From Cronobacter universalis NCTC 9529 (GTDB taxonomy: Bacteria; Pseudomonadota; Gammaproteobacteria; Enterobacterales; Enterobacteriaceae): a stretch of 64,000 bases of DNA. Location of the stretch: positions 1,426,001-1,490,000 of the forward strand of contig NZ_CP012257.1 of assembly GCF_001277175.1 (NCBI RefSeq), read 5' to 3'. The notes under the pieces were generated by a model that searched no databases, was not told the DNA's origin, and saw only the letters and a program-made list of their open reading frames with translations. Position 1 is the stretch's first letter. Each line of letters starts with the position of its first letter. Below, in pieces: positions 46,744-56,723 of the stretch. A program made the position numbers and the translations under genes.

Positions 46744-46878
46744 CGGCCGGTTTCATTTTCCTTTCTAAACGCAACGTTCCGTTAACCGCCATCTGGCGCA
46801 TTACGATTATACTGATGAGTTTTGGAGCGAGCCTTTAGCTTGCTTTTCAACACACCAGGAATGAATAAGGAAAACGTG

Positions 46879-47601
46879 ATGACGCCAACGATTGAGCTGC
46901 TTTGCTCGCACCGTTCCATTCGCCATTATACCGACGAGCCCATCAGCGACGCCCAGCGTGAAGCCATTATCCACGCGGCGCAGTCCGCCTCAAGCTCCAG
47001 TTTCCTGCAGTGCAGCTCCATTATTCGCGTGACCGACCGCGCCATGCGCGAGCAACTGGTGACGCTGACCGGCGGCCAGCCGCACGTCGCGAAAGCGGCC
47101 GAGTTCTGGGTCTTCTGCGCCGATTTCAACCGCCACCTGCAAATCTGCCCGGACGCGCAGCTGGGCCTGGCGGAACAGCTGCTGCTCGGCGTGGTGGATA
47201 CCGCGATGCTCGGGCAAAACGCGCTGGTCGCAGCGGAATCGCTCGGTCTCGGCGGCGTGTACATCGGCGGTATTCGTAACAGCATTGAGGCGGTGACGGA
47301 ACTGCTGGGCCTGCCGAAGCATGTCCTGCCGCTGTTTGGCCTGTGCCTCGGCTGGCCGGCGGACGATCCGCAGGTGAAGCCGCGAATGCCTGCGGGCCTG
47401 ATGGTGCATGAAAACCGCTACCAGCCGGTCGACCGTGAACTGCTGGCCGAATACGACGAAGAGATCGCTAACTATTATCTGCATCGCGACAGCAACGCGC
47501 GCCGCGATACCTGGAGCGACCAGATCCGCCGCACCATCATCAAAGAGAATCGTCCGTTTATTCTCGACTATCTGCATAAGCAGGGCTGGGCGACACGCTA
47601 A
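46879..47601 (+). CDS. nfsA: Oxygen-insensitive NADPH nitroreductase NfsA
   Basis: NfsA is a cytosolic FMN flavoprotein that reduces nitro compounds and quinones by two electrons with NADPH. The 240 residues show the flavin-binding start CSHRSIRHYTDEPI, the SASSSSFLQCSSIIRV segment, GLGGVYIGGIRN and the NADPH-linked KPRMPAG. ATG 46879 with AAGGAA upstream gives exactly the E. coli length. It is followed by rimK and ybjN as in E. coli, probably in one transcript. Confidence 0.95.
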   Translation: MTPTIELLCSHRSIRHYTDEPISDAQREAIIHAAQSASSSSFLQCSSIIRVTDRAMREQLVTLTGGQPHVAKAAEFWVFCADFNRHLQICPDAQLGLAEQLLLGVVDTAMLGQNALVAAESLGLGGVYIGGIRNSIEAVTELLGLPKHVLPLFGLCLGWPADDPQVKPRMPAGLMVHENRYQPVDRELLAEYDEEIANYYLHRDSNARRDTWSDQIRRTIIKENRPFILDYLHKQGWATR

Positions 47602-47680
47602 GCTTTTTTGCATTCCCCCGCCCGCGCGGGGGCGTGTATGATAGGCCGGTTTTCACAAGACGTGTTCAGAGAGGTGCAGG

Positions 47681-48583
47681 GTGAAAATCGCCATTTTGTC
47701 CCGGGACGGTACGCTCTATTCTTGTAAACGCCTGCGCGAAGCCGCCACGCGGCGCGGCCATCAGGTGGAAATTCTCGATCCGCTTTCCTGCTATATGACC
47801 ATCAACCCCGCGGCGTCCTGCGTGCATTACAAAGGCCGTCAGCTGCCGCATTTCGATGCGGTGATCCCGCGCATTGGCTCCGCCATCACTTTTTACGGCA
47901 CCGCCGCGCTGCGCCAGTTCGAAATGCTCGGCAGTTATCCGCTGAATGAATCGGTCGCCATTACCCGCGCGCGCGATAAGCTGCGCTCATTGCAGCTGCT
48001 GGCGCGTCAGGGCATCGATTTGCCCATCACCGGCATCGCCCATTCGCCGGACGACACCAGCGATCTTATCGATATGGTGGGCGGCGCGCCGCTGGTGGTG
48101 AAACTGGTGGAAGGCACCCAGGGCATCGGCGTGGTCCTGGCCGAAACTCGTCAGGCCGCCGAAAGCGTGATTGATGCCTTTCGCGGGCTCAACGCGCATA
48201 TCCTCGTGCAGGAGTATATAAAAGAAGCCCGAGGGCGAGATATCCGCTGCCTGGTGGTGGGTGACCGGGTGGTCGCGGCCATTGAGCGCCAGGCGAAAGA
48301 GGGCGATTTCCGCTCGAACCTGCACCGCGGCGGCGTGGCGCGTATCGCGGAGATAAGTGAGCGCGAGCGCGACATCGCGATTAAAGCCGCCGCCACGCTC
48401 GGGCTTGACGTCGCGGGCGTCGATATTCTGCGCGCCGACCGCGGCCCGCTGGTCATGGAAGTGAACGCGTCGCCGGGCCTGGAAGGCATTGAGAAAACCA
48501 CCGGTATGGATATCGCCGGGCAAATGATTAGCTGGATTGAGCGCCACGCGCGGCCCGACTACTGTCTCAAAACCGGCGGCTGA
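47681..48583 (+). CDS. rimK: Ribosomal protein S6 glutamate ligase RimK
   Basis: RimK is an ATP-grasp ligase that adds glutamates to the C-terminus of ribosomal protein S6. The 300-residue protein has the RimK start [22 protein letters not shown] (GTG start codon), the ATP-grasp motifs [19 protein letters not shown] and [18 protein letters not shown], and the metal site [25 protein letters not shown]. The GTG at 47681 has AGAGG 10 bases upstream. nfsA lies upstream and ybjN downstream. Confidence 0.96.
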   Translation: MKIAILSRDGTLYSCKRLREAATRRGHQVEILDPLSCYMTINPAASCVHYKGRQLPHFDAVIPRIGSAITFYGTAALRQFEMLGSYPLNESVAITRARDKLRSLQLLARQGIDLPITGIAHSPDDTSDLIDMVGGAPLVVKLVEGTQGIGVVLAETRQAAESVIDAFRGLNAHILVQEYIKEARGRDIRCLVVGDRVVAAIERQAKEGDFRSNLHRGGVARIAEISERERDIAIKAAATLGLDVAGVDILRADRGPLVMEVNASPGLEGIEKTTGMDIAGQMISWIERHARPDYCLKTGG

Positions 48584-48663
48584 TCCGGCGTCATGGTATA
48601 ACGTCCGTTTTTTGCGTAAGCTATCCGATTGACATGTTTGTTGACTAAGAGGCTACAGGTTTT

Positions 48664-49143
48664 ATGGATTCACTCGTCGTCCCGACGCTGGACACCCTGC
48701 GCCGCTGGCTCGATAACCTCGGCGTGAGCTTTTTCGAGTGTGATACCTGCCAGGCGCTCCATCTTCCCCATATGCAGAATTTCGACGGCGTGTTCGACGC
48801 CAAGATAGACCTGGTGGATAACGTGGTGATGTTTTCCGCGATGGCGGAAATCAAGCCTTCGGCGCTGCTGACGGTCGCGGCCGATCTCTCGGCCATCAAT
48901 GCCGGCTCGTTAACCTTAAAAGCCTTTCTCGATATTCAGGATGATAACCTGCCGAAGCTGGTGGTCTGTCAGACGCTGCTCGCAGAAGTGGGCGTGACGG
49001 TTGAACAGTTCGAGGCCTTTTATCGCCAGAGCGAACAGCAGACCTCGATGGTGATTATGGAAGCCCGCGCGCACCAGCTGATTTACGCCCCTGAAGAGGA
49101 TGAAAAAGGGGAACCTGAAGTGAATAACCATTTTCTTCACTGA
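48664..49143 (+). CDS. ybjN: YbjN sensory-transduction-like protein
   Basis: YbjN is a cytosolic protein with a type III secretion chaperone-like fold; in E. coli it affects motility and exopolysaccharide when overproduced. The 159-residue product (LVVPTLDTLRRWLDNLGVSFFECDTCQALHLPHMQN, then DGVFDAKIDLVDNVVMFSA) matches E. coli well. The biochemical role is not known. An inverted repeat (GCAGTCGCC/GGCGACTGC, 49161-49183) follows the stop. Confidence 0.93.
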   Translation: MDSLVVPTLDTLRRWLDNLGVSFFECDTCQALHLPHMQNFDGVFDAKIDLVDNVVMFSAMAEIKPSALLTVAADLSAINAGSLTLKAFLDIQDDNLPKLVVCQTLLAEVGVTVEQFEAFYRQSEQQTSMVIMEARAHQLIYAPEEDEKGEPEVNNHFLH

Positions 49144-49501
49144 TCCCGCCCGCTTTTAGCGCAGTCGCCACCAGGGCGACTGCGTATTTCCATTTATTAT
49201 TCTGTATATAAACTGTTGCGATAGCATAAATCACCGCTCACCTCGCCATTTTGGCTTATCACATAGACCAAATCTGACTAAAAAATTGTTAAAAGGCGTT
49301 TTTTATTCCGGGCTATAGCCTCGGGGTCAGGCTACAGTTATCCTTGCGAAGCTGCATACAGCGTGCAACGTCTGCCGGAGAGCCGCGCTCTTTTTTCTGC
49401 GCAGAATGACCATCTATGCATGAATCTTGCATATGTTTAATTGCGTAAATTTAGTTCGCGCCGACGCGGACTTTTACCCTTTATTCAGAAGGAAAACAGA
49501 T
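49144..49501 (+). promoter_or_regulatory. Intergenic region ybjN-potF, with a hairpin and an inverted repeat
   Basis: This stretch of 358 bp holds no gene. GCAGTCGCC/GGCGACTGC at 49161-49183 is a 9-bp stem followed by moderately T-rich text and may end the ybjN transcript. TATGCA-N7-TGCATA lies at 49415-49433, 69 bp upstream of the potF ATG. I could not choose a -35/-10 pair with confidence. Confidence 0.5.
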
Positions 49502-50614
49502 ATGTCCACCCAGAGTAAAAAATGGTTATCGGGTGTGGTTGCCGGTGCGTTGATGGCCGTCTCCGCGACGACCCTGGCGGCTGAACAGAAAACGCTGCAC
49601 GTGTATAACTGGTCCGACTATATCGCCCCGGACACGATTGCCAATTTCACCAAAGAGACCGGCATTAAAGTCGTCTATGACGTGTTCGATTCCAACGAAG
49701 TGCTGGAAGGCAAACTGATGGCGGGCAGCACCGGTTTTGACCTCGTCGTGCCGTCTGCAAGCTTCCTTGAGCGCCAGCTCACCGCCGGCGTGTTCCAGCC
49801 GCTCGATAAGAGCAAGCTGCCGAACTGGAAAAACCTCGACCCGGAAATCCTCAAGCTGGTGGCGAAGCACGATCCCGATAACAAATACGCGATGCCTTAC
49901 CTGTGGGCGACCACCGGCATCGGCTATAACGTGGACAAAGTGAAAGCCGCGCTCGGCACCGATGCGCCGCTGAATAGCTGGGATCTGGTGCTGAAACCGG
50001 AAAATCTCGAAAAACTGAAAAGCTGCGGCGTCTCCTTCCTGGATGCCCCGGAAGAAATTTTCGCGACCGTGCTGAATTACCTCGGCAAAGATCCGAACAG
50101 CAGCAAAGCGGACGACTACAGCGGCGCGGCGACCGATCTGCTGCTGAAGCTGCGTCCGAATATCCGTTATTTCCACTCCTCGCAGTACATCAACGATCTG
50201 GCGAACGGCGACATCTGCGTGGCGATCGGCTGGGCGGGCGACGTGTGGCAGGCGGCGAACCGCGCGAAAGAGGCGAAGAACGGCGTCAACATCTCTTACA
50301 CCATCCCGAAAGAGGGCGCGCTGGCGTTCTTTGATGTCTTCGCGATGCCGGCGGACGCCAAAAACAAAGACGAAGCGTACCAGTTCCTCAACTACCTGAT
50401 GCGCCCGGACGTCATGGCGCACATCAGCGATCACGTCTACTACGCGAGCGGCAACAAAGCTTCCACGCCGCTGGTGAGCAAAGAGGTGCGCGACAATCCG
50501 GGTATCTACCCGCCGCCGGACGTAATGGCCAAACTCTTCACGCTCAAAGTGCAGGAGCCGAAGCTGGATCGCGTCAGAACCCGCGCCTGGACCAAAGTGA
50601 AAAGCGGTAAATAA
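49502..50614 (+). CDS. potF: Putrescine-binding periplasmic protein PotF
   Basis: PotF captures putrescine for the PotFGHI importer. The 370-residue protein has a signal peptide cut near LAA-EQK (about residue 26) and the polyamine receptor sequence [24 protein letters not shown], with [36 protein letters not shown] forming the conserved ligand pocket. ATG 49502 has AGAAGGAAA upstream. A perfect stem-loop separates it from potG and could raise PotF relative to the membrane subunits. Confidence 0.96.
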   Translation: MSTQSKKWLSGVVAGALMAVSATTLAAEQKTLHVYNWSDYIAPDTIANFTKETGIKVVYDVFDSNEVLEGKLMAGSTGFDLVVPSASFLERQLTAGVFQPLDKSKLPNWKNLDPEILKLVAKHDPDNKYAMPYLWATTGIGYNVDKVKAALGTDAPLNSWDLVLKPENLEKLKSCGVSFLDAPEEIFATVLNYLGKDPNSSKADDYSGAATDLLLKLRPNIRYFHSSQYINDLANGDICVAIGWAGDVWQAANRAKEAKNGVNISYTIPKEGALAFFDVFAMPADAKNKDEAYQFLNYLMRPDVMAHISDHVYYASGNKASTPLVSKEVRDNPGIYPPPDVMAKLFTLKVQEPKLDRVRTRAWTKVKSGK

Positions 50615-50665
50615 GGCCGTTTTACCGTAAACGGTATGCATCGGGGCGGTGCAGCTGCCCCATAA

Positions 50666-50694
50666 CAGAACAGAGGACACGCGCCTCTGTTCTG
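50666..50694 (+). other. Perfect stem-loop between potF and potG
   Basis: CAGAACAGAGG and CCTCTGTTCTG form an 11-bp perfect stem with a 7-base loop, without a T-run. It may protect the potF 3' end or attenuate potGHI. Confidence 0.7.
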
Positions 50695-50753
50695 CCATTT
50701 GCGCGGCAACCGGGCCGCGCAGGTACTTTTGCTTTTTGCCGGAGAGCAATGTA

Positions 50754-51887
50754 GTGAACGACGCTATTCCCCGCCCACAGGCGAAACCCCGCAAGGCGCT
50801 GACCCCGCTGCTGGAAATCCGTAACCTGACCAAATCGTTCGACGGCCAGCACGCCGTCGATGACGTCAGCCTGACCATTTATAAAGGCGAAATTTTCGCG
50901 CTGCTCGGCGCCTCCGGGTGCGGAAAATCAACGCTTCTGCGCATGCTCGCGGGCTTTGAAATTCCCACCGCCGGGCAGATTGTGCTGGACGGCGTGGATC
51001 TCTCCCACGTACCGCCGTACCAGCGCCCTATCAATATGATGTTTCAGTCTTACGCGCTCTTTCCGCATATGACGGTTGAGCAAAACATCGCTTTCGGCCT
51101 GAAGCAGGACAAACTGCCGAAGGCGGAGATCGCCAGCCGCGTCGAAGAGATGCTGGGCCTGGTGCATATGCAGGAGTTCGCGAAGCGTAAGCCGCACCAG
51201 CTTTCCGGCGGCCAGCGTCAGCGCGTGGCGCTGGCCCGCAGCCTCGCCAAACGTCCGAAACTGCTGCTGCTCGACGAGCCGATGGGCGCGCTCGATAAAA
51301 AGCTGCGCGACCGTATGCAGCTCGAAGTAGTCGATATTCTTGAGCGCGTTGGCGTGACGTGCGTGATGGTGACGCACGATCAGGAAGAGGCCATGACGAT
51401 GGCAGGCCGCATCGCCATCATGAACCGCGGCAAGTTTGTGCAGATCGGCGAGCCGGAAGAGATTTACGAACATCCGACGACACGCTACAGCGCGGAGTTT
51501 ATCGGCTCGGTGAACGTCTTCGACGGGCTGCTGCGCGAGCGGCGTGAGGACGGGCTAATCATCGACGCGCCGGGGCTGGTACATCCGCTGAAAGTGGACC
51601 CGGACGCCTCGGTGGTGGACGGCGTGCCGGTTCACGTCGCGCTGCGCCCGGAGAAAGTCATGCTCTGCGACGAACCGCCTGCCGATGGCTTTAACTTCGG
51701 CGTGGGCGAAGTGGTGCATATCGCCTATCTCGGCGATCTCTCCATCTATCATGTGCGGCTGCACAGCGGGCAGATGATCAGCGCGCAGTTGCAGAACGCG
51801 CACCGCTACCGCAAAGGCGCGCCCACCTGGGGCGACGAAGTTCGCCTGTGCTGGGACGCGGACAGCTGCGTTGTGCTGACGGTGTAA
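50754..51887 (+). CDS. potG: Putrescine ABC importer ATPase PotG
   Basis: PotG energises putrescine import. The 377-residue ATPase has Walker A GASGCGKST, the Q-loop MMFQSYALFPHMTV, signature LSGGQRQR, Walker B LLLDEP with GALDKKLR, the H-loop VTHDQEEAMTMAGR and a C-terminal TOBE domain (VALRPEKVMLCDEPP). The GTG at 50754 (MNDAIPRPQ) has GGAGAG upstream and agrees with the E. coli start; the longer frame runs through the stem-loop. potH follows after 10 bp. Confidence 0.95.
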   Translation: MNDAIPRPQAKPRKALTPLLEIRNLTKSFDGQHAVDDVSLTIYKGEIFALLGASGCGKSTLLRMLAGFEIPTAGQIVLDGVDLSHVPPYQRPINMMFQSYALFPHMTVEQNIAFGLKQDKLPKAEIASRVEEMLGLVHMQEFAKRKPHQLSGGQRQRVALARSLAKRPKLLLLDEPMGALDKKLRDRMQLEVVDILERVGVTCVMVTHDQEEAMTMAGRIAIMNRGKFVQIGEPEEIYEHPTTRYSAEFIGSVNVFDGLLRERREDGLIIDAPGLVHPLKVDPDASVVDGVPVHVALRPEKVMLCDEPPADGFNFGVGEVVHIAYLGDLSIYHVRLHSGQMISAQLQNAHRYRKGAPTWGDEVRLCWDADSCVVLTV

Positions 51888-51897
51888 GGAGCGACAG

Positions 51898-52857
51898 ATG
51901 AGCACTATTGAACGTCAAAGCGAGCCGCCGTCCGCCGCGCCAGGCGGTTTCCGGCTCTGGCTCGCGCGCCTGCAAATGGCGCATGGCCGTAAGCTTGTGG
52001 TCGCGCTGCCATACCTGTGGCTGATTCTGCTGTTTATGCTGCCGTTTTTAATCGTCTTCAAGATAAGCCTTGCAGAGATGGCGCGGGCGATCCCGCCCTA
52101 TACCGATCTGGTGAGCTGGGCGGACGATCAGCTGTCGGTGACGCTGAATATCGGCAACTTCCTGCAACTGACCGACGATCCGCTCTATTTCGAGGCGTAT
52201 CTGCAGTCGTTACAGGTGGCGGCTGTCTCCACGCTGTTCTGTCTGCTGCTCGGCTATCCGCTCGCCTGGGCGGTGGCGCACAGCAAGCCGTCGACGCGCA
52301 ACATCCTGCTGCTGCTGGTGATCCTGCCGTCGTGGACGTCGTTTCTTATTCGCGTTTACGCCTGGATGGGCATCCTCAAAGAGAACGGCGTGCTGAATAA
52401 CGTGCTGCTGTGGCTCGGCGTGATCGACCAGCCGCTCGCCATTCTGCATACCAATCTCGCGGTCTACATCGGGATTGTGTACGCGTACCTGCCGTTTATG
52501 GTGCTGCCGATTTATACGGCGTTGACCCGCATCGACTACTCGCTGGTCGAAGCGTCGCTCGATCTGGGCGCGCGCCCGGTGAAAACGTTCTTCAGCATTA
52601 TTGTGCCGCTCACCAAAGGCGGGATTATCGCGGGCTCGATGCTGGTGTTTATCCCGGCGGTGGGTGAGTTCGTTATCCCGGAACTGCTCGGCGGGCCGGA
52701 CAGCATCATGATCGGCCGCGTGCTCTGGCAGGAGTTCTTCAATAACCGCGACTGGCCGGTGGCCTCGGCGGTGGCGATCACCATGCTGGTGGTGCTGATT
52801 GTGCCCATCATGTGGTTCCACAAATACCAGAACAAAACGATGGGAGACCATGCATGA
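51898..52857 (+). CDS. potH: Putrescine ABC importer permease PotH
   Basis: PotH is an inner-membrane subunit of the putrescine importer with six predicted helices, 319 residues. The binding-protein-dependent permease loop is seen as YSLVEASLDLGARPVKTFFSIIVPLTKGG, followed by FIPAVGEFVIPELLGGPDSIMIG, the polyamine-permease signature. Its stop overlaps the start of potI (ATGA). Confidence 0.96.
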   Translation: MSTIERQSEPPSAAPGGFRLWLARLQMAHGRKLVVALPYLWLILLFMLPFLIVFKISLAEMARAIPPYTDLVSWADDQLSVTLNIGNFLQLTDDPLYFEAYLQSLQVAAVSTLFCLLLGYPLAWAVAHSKPSTRNILLLLVILPSWTSFLIRVYAWMGILKENGVLNNVLLWLGVIDQPLAILHTNLAVYIGIVYAYLPFMVLPIYTALTRIDYSLVEASLDLGARPVKTFFSIIVPLTKGGIIAGSMLVFIPAVGEFVIPELLGGPDSIMIGRVLWQEFFNNRDWPVASAVAITMLVVLIVPIMWFHKYQNKTMGDHA

Positions 52858-53699
52858 ATAATCTGCCCGTGGTGCGCTCCCCGTGGCGCATTCTGATTTT
52901 GATTATCGGCTTTGCGTTTCTCTACGCGCCGATGCTGATGCTGGTTATCTACTCGTTTAACAGTTCAAAACTGGTGACGGTGTGGGCGGGCTGGTCGACC
53001 CGCTGGTACGGCGAGCTGTTCCGCGATTCGGCGATGATCAACGCCGTGGGGCTGAGCCTGACGATTGCCGCCTGCGCGGCGACGATGGCGGTGGTGCTGG
53101 GCACCATCGCGGCGGTGGTGATGGTGCGTTTCGGGCGTTTTCGCGGCTCGAACGGTTTCGCGTTTATGCTGACCGCGCCGCTGGTCATGCCGGATGTGAT
53201 AACCGGTCTGTCGCTGCTGCTGCTCTTTGTGGCGCTCGGCCATGCGATTGGCTGGCCGTCCGATCGCGGCATGCTCACCATCTGGCTGGCGCACGTTACG
53301 TTCTGTACCGCGTATGTGTCGGTGGTGATAAGCTCACGCCTGCGTGAGCTGGACCGCTCGATAGAAGAGGCGGCGATGGATCTCGGCGCCGCGCCGCTGA
53401 AAGTGTTTTTTGTGATAACGCTGCCGATGATCATGCCAGCCGTGATTTCCGGCTGGCTGCTCGCCTTTACGCTCTCGCTTGACGACCTTGTTATCGCAAG
53501 CTTTGTGTCGGGTCCCGGCGCCACGACGCTGCCGATGCTGGTCTTCTCCAGCGTCCGTATGGGGGTCAACCCGGAGATCAACGCGCTGGCGTCGATTATC
53601 CTCGGCGTGGTCGGCATTATCGGTCTGATCGCCTGGTTTTTTATGGCGCGGGCAGAAAAGCAGCGACTGCGCGATGTCCAGCGTGCAAGGCATAGCTGA
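52854..53699 (+). CDS. potI: Putrescine ABC importer permease PotI
   Basis: PotI is the second permease of the putrescine importer, 281 residues, with YSFNSSKLVTVWAGWSTRWYGELF after the first helix, the EAA loop RSIEEAAMDLGAAPLKVFFVITLPMIMPA and the signature LSLDDLVIASFVSGPGATTLP. The start MNNLPVVRSP at 52854 overlaps the potH stop; the longer frame upstream is inside potH. It ends the potFGHI operon. Confidence 0.95.
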   Translation: MNNLPVVRSPWRILILIIGFAFLYAPMLMLVIYSFNSSKLVTVWAGWSTRWYGELFRDSAMINAVGLSLTIAACAATMAVVLGTIAAVVMVRFGRFRGSNGFAFMLTAPLVMPDVITGLSLLLLFVALGHAIGWPSDRGMLTIWLAHVTFCTAYVSVVISSRLRELDRSIEEAAMDLGAAPLKVFFVITLPMIMPAVISGWLLAFTLSLDDLVIASFVSGPGATTLPMLVFSSVRMGVNPEINALASIILGVVGIIGLIAWFFMARAEKQRLRDVQRARHS

Positions 53700-53773
53700 A
53701 CCGCCTAAAATCTGCAATCATGTGCACCCGGCGCCGCGTATGACGCGGCGCTGTTTCACAGGGAAGGCGAGAT

Positions 53774-54247
53774 TTGGACATTTTCAGCAAAGCGCGACAG
53801 TCACACGCCCGAATGAACGCTCCTACGCTGGTACAGGTGGCGGCGATAGGCATTATTTCTACGCGCTGCCTGGATCTGCTGATGATTTTCAACCTGCTGG
53901 GCGTGCGCGGCGTGATGGATTTTATCCACCGCAGCGTACAGACCTGGAGCCTGACGCTGATTTTCTTCGCAAGCCTCGTCTTACTCTGCATCGAATTCCG
54001 TTGCGCGTTCGTTATCCTGCAAGGTCGCGGCTGGGGCCGCTGGGGCTTTTTGCTTACCCAGATTATCGCCACCGGCTATCTGTGGGCGGCCTCGCTCGGC
54101 TGGGGATACCCGGAGCTGTTCAGTATCGCGGGCGGCTCGCGGCGTGAAATTTTCCATTCGCTGGTGATGCAAAAGCTGCCGGATATGCTGGTGCTGGCGC
54201 TGCTGTTTATTCCCGCCCGCAGCCGACGCTTTTTCCGGCTACAGTAA
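53774..54247 (+). CDS. ybjO: Inner-membrane protein YbjO (DUF2593)
   Basis: This 157-residue protein has about three or four hydrophobic segments (VQVAAIGIISTRCLDLLMIFNLLG, LTLIFFASLVLLCIEF, GFLLTQIIATGYLWAASLG) and matches E. coli YbjO in place and sequence. Function is unknown. It lies between the pot operon and rlmC as in E. coli. Confidence 0.88.
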   Translation: MDIFSKARQSHARMNAPTLVQVAAIGIISTRCLDLLMIFNLLGVRGVMDFIHRSVQTWSLTLIFFASLVLLCIEFRCAFVILQGRGWGRWGFLLTQIIATGYLWAASLGWGYPELFSIAGGSRREIFHSLVMQKLPDMLVLALLFIPARSRRFFRLQ

Positions 54248-54299
54248 TCCTGCGGCGTGATAGAATCGCCGGTCCGCGTTTTTCTTAAGGTTTTTAGCT

Positions 54300-55427
54300 A
54301 TGCACTGCGCACTCTATGACGCCGGGCGCTGCCGCTCCTGTCAGTGGATTGAACAGCCCCCCGACACCCAACTTGCCGCCAAGATGACCGACCTGCGAAC
54401 GCTGCTGGCTGACCTGCCCGTGGGCGAGTGGGGCGCGCCGGTGAGCGGGCCGGAGCGGGCGTTTCGCAATAAAGCGAAAATGGTGGTAAGCGGGAGCGTG
54501 GAAAAACCGCTGCTCGGCATGCTGCATCGCGACGGCACGCCGGTGGATTTGACCGAATGCCCGCTCTATCCGGCGTCGTTTTATACCGTGTTCGCCGCCA
54601 TAAAACCGTTTATCGCTCGTGCTGGCCTGACGCCGTACAACGTCGCCCGTAAGCGCGGCGAGCTGAAATACCTGCTGCTGACGCAGAGCACGCTTGACGG
54701 CGGGTTGATGCTGCGTTTTGTGCTGCGCTCAAAGGAGAAACTCGAACAACTGCGCGCCGCGCTGCCTGCGCTGCTCGCGGAATTGCCGCAGCTTAAAGTA
54801 GTGACCGCCAATATTCAGCCGGTGCATATGGCGATTATGGAAGGCGACGAAGAGATCTGGCTGACGCAGCAGCAGGCGCTCGCGGAAAATTTCAACGGCG
54901 TGCCGCTGTGGATCCGTCCGCAGAGCTTTTTCCAGACCAACCCGACGGTCGCGAGCGCTCTGTACGCCACGGCGCGCGACTGGGTGCGCGCGCTGCCAGT
55001 GAATCATATGTGGGATCTCTTTTGCGGCGTCGGGGGCTTCGGGCTGCACTGCGCCACGCCGGAGATGACGCTGACCGGCATCGAAATCGCGCCGGAAGCG
55101 ATTGCCAGCGCACGCGCGTCGGCGCAGGCGCTGGGGCTTCGCAACGTGTATTTTCAGGCGCTGGATTCGACCGATTTCGCGAACGGCCAGCAGGCAGTGC
55201 CGGATCTGGTTCTCGTTAACCCGCCGCGGCGCGGCATCGGTCAGGCGTTGTGTGAGTATCTGAGCCGTATGGCGCCGCGTTATATTGTCTATTCAAGCTG
55301 TAACGCGCAGACGATGGCGAAAGATATCCGCGAGTTGCCCGGCTATCGCATCGCGCGTGTGCAGCTGTTCGATATGTTTCCGCATACGGCGCATTACGAG
55401 GTGTTGACGCTGCTGGTGCGGGAGTAA
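54300..55427 (+). CDS. rlmC: 23S rRNA m5U747 methyltransferase RlmC
   Basis: RlmC uses S-adenosylmethionine to make 5-methyluridine 747 in 23S rRNA. The 375-residue enzyme has the iron-sulfur cysteines in [16 protein letters not shown], the SAM-binding motif [14 protein letters not shown], the motif NPPRRGIG and the catalytic cysteine in [13 protein letters not shown]. The C-terminal [11 protein letters not shown] is the family end. A REP pair follows and separates it from the inserted uronide locus. Confidence 0.96.
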   Translation: MHCALYDAGRCRSCQWIEQPPDTQLAAKMTDLRTLLADLPVGEWGAPVSGPERAFRNKAKMVVSGSVEKPLLGMLHRDGTPVDLTECPLYPASFYTVFAAIKPFIARAGLTPYNVARKRGELKYLLLTQSTLDGGLMLRFVLRSKEKLEQLRAALPALLAELPQLKVVTANIQPVHMAIMEGDEEIWLTQQQALAENFNGVPLWIRPQSFFQTNPTVASALYATARDWVRALPVNHMWDLFCGVGGFGLHCATPEMTLTGIEIAPEAIASARASAQALGLRNVYFQALDSTDFANGQQAVPDLVLVNPPRRGIGQALCEYLSRMAPRYIVYSSCNAQTMAKDIRELPGYRIARVQLFDMFPHTAHYEVLTLLVRE

Positions 55428-55444
55428 ACGCCCGTTTTTTTAGT

Positions 55445-55513
55445 GGTGGGTGCGCTGACGCTTACCCACCCTACACAAGGAGCCGTAGGGCGGGTAAGCA
55501 GAGCGCACCCGCC
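55445..55513. repeat. REP-like palindrome pair after rlmC
   Basis: GGTGGGTGCGCTGACGC... at 55445-55474 and GTAGGGCGGGTAAGCAG... at 55485-55513 are inversely oriented copies of the recurring palindrome, at the junction between rlmC and the inserted GH88 locus. Confidence 0.85.
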
Positions 55514-55519
55514 ACGCGC

Positions 55520-56707
55520 TTACCAGTAGAGCTTCCAGCTTTGCGACAGCCGCGTCAGCGCTTCCATATAAAAATAATCGCCCCAGCTGCAACACTCATC
55601 CACACCTTTGTCGCTCGCCAGATGGTAAACCGAATGCTTCAACAGACCGTTGCAGGCGTCTTCCGGTTTGGCCAGGTAATCCCGCGTCAACGAGGTGAAA
55701 ATATGCAGCGCCCACGCCTCGCAGACGGCGCGATCCGGGTCTGTCACGGGTAAATGTTTGATAAGCTCCAGCAGCCCGCACACGGTAATCGCCGCGGCGG
55801 ACGAATCGCGCAGCGCGTCGGTGCCCTGAAGCGCCAGATCCCAGTGGCAGACGCCATCTTCCGGCAGGCGGTTCACGAAATAGCTCGCAAGCTTCTTCGA
55901 TAACCCCACCATCCGCGTATGGCCCGTATAACGGTAGCTCAGCAGAAATCCGTAAATGCCCCACGCCTGCCCGCGAGACCAGCACGAATCATCGGCATAC
56001 CCCTGCTGCGTATTGCCAAAGCGCGGCTCGCCGGTCACCGGATTCATATAATAGGTGTGCCAGCTGGAGGCGTCCGGGCGCACCAGATAGCGCGCCGCCT
56101 GGCTCACATGCGCCTGCGCCGCCGCCGCGAAACGCCCGTCGCCGGTCTGCTCGCTCGCCCACCACAGCAGCGGCAGGTTCATATTGCAGTCGATAATCAT
56201 GCGCCCGGCCTGCGCCGGATCGTCCAGATCGCCCCACGCCTGAATTATCTGCGCCTTCGGGTGATAGCGCTCAAGCAGCGCCTCGGCGGCCAGCAGCGCG
56301 AAACCCCGCGCTTCCTGGCGGGCGTTCAGCCGCCAGTCGGCGACGCAGGAGAGCGTATACAGAAAACCGAGATCGTGCGTGTTGGTATCGTGGCGCCCGG
56401 CGATACGCTCGCCGAACGAGCGCACCTGGCGCTGCGCGGCGGCGCGGAAAGTCTCATCGCCGGAAAGCTCCCACGCGAGCCACAGCTGCCCAGTCCAGAA
56501 ACTGGTGGTCCACTCGACGTTGTCGGTCAGCGGGTAGTAGCCCTTCACGCAGGTTTCGGCAGGGAAACGATCGCCGAAAGCGGCCAGATTCTGGCGCAGG
56601 CGCGCCAGCACGGCTTCACGGGTCTGCCCCAGCGTCTCGCGAAGCGACGCCAGCGAGGGCGCGGCGGGCGGATGGTTAAACGGTTCACGGGCAACAGATT
56701 GCAGCAT
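55520..56707 (-). CDS. GH88 unsaturated glucuronyl hydrolase
   Basis: Enzymes of glycoside hydrolase family 88 cleave 4,5-unsaturated uronic acids from the end of oligosaccharides left by polysaccharide lyases. The 395-residue product has no signal peptide and shows both catalytic Asp blocks, HDTNTHDLGFLYTLS and GRMIIDCNMNLPLLWWAS, with SSWHTYYMNPVTGEP, WSRGQAWGIYGFLL and RDSSAAAITVCGLLEL. It is the last gene of a three-gene operon (17 bp after the symporter gene), so the substrate is probably cleaved in the cytosol after uptake. No lyase is encoded in the window, hence the parent polysaccharide is unknown. Confidence 0.9.
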   Translation of the reverse strand: MLQSVAREPFNHPPAAPSLASLRETLGQTREAVLARLRQNLAAFGDRFPAETCVKGYYPLTDNVEWTTSFWTGQLWLAWELSGDETFRAAAQRQVRSFGERIAGRHDTNTHDLGFLYTLSCVADWRLNARQEARGFALLAAEALLERYHPKAQIIQAWGDLDDPAQAGRMIIDCNMNLPLLWWASEQTGDGRFAAAAQAHVSQAARYLVRPDASSWHTYYMNPVTGEPRFGNTQQGYADDSCWSRGQAWGIYGFLLSYRYTGHTRMVGLSKKLASYFVNRLPEDGVCHWDLALQGTDALRDSSAAAITVCGLLELIKHLPVTDPDRAVCEAWALHIFTSLTRDYLAKPEDACNGLLKHSVYHLASDKGVDECCSWGDYFYMEALTRLSQSWKLYW

Positions 56708-56723
56708 AACGACTCCTGAAAAG

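Noticed and set aside
49526..50878. A 450-codon minus-strand frame opposite potF-potG
   Set aside because: Shadow of potF and potG; crosses their spacer and has no recognisable domain.
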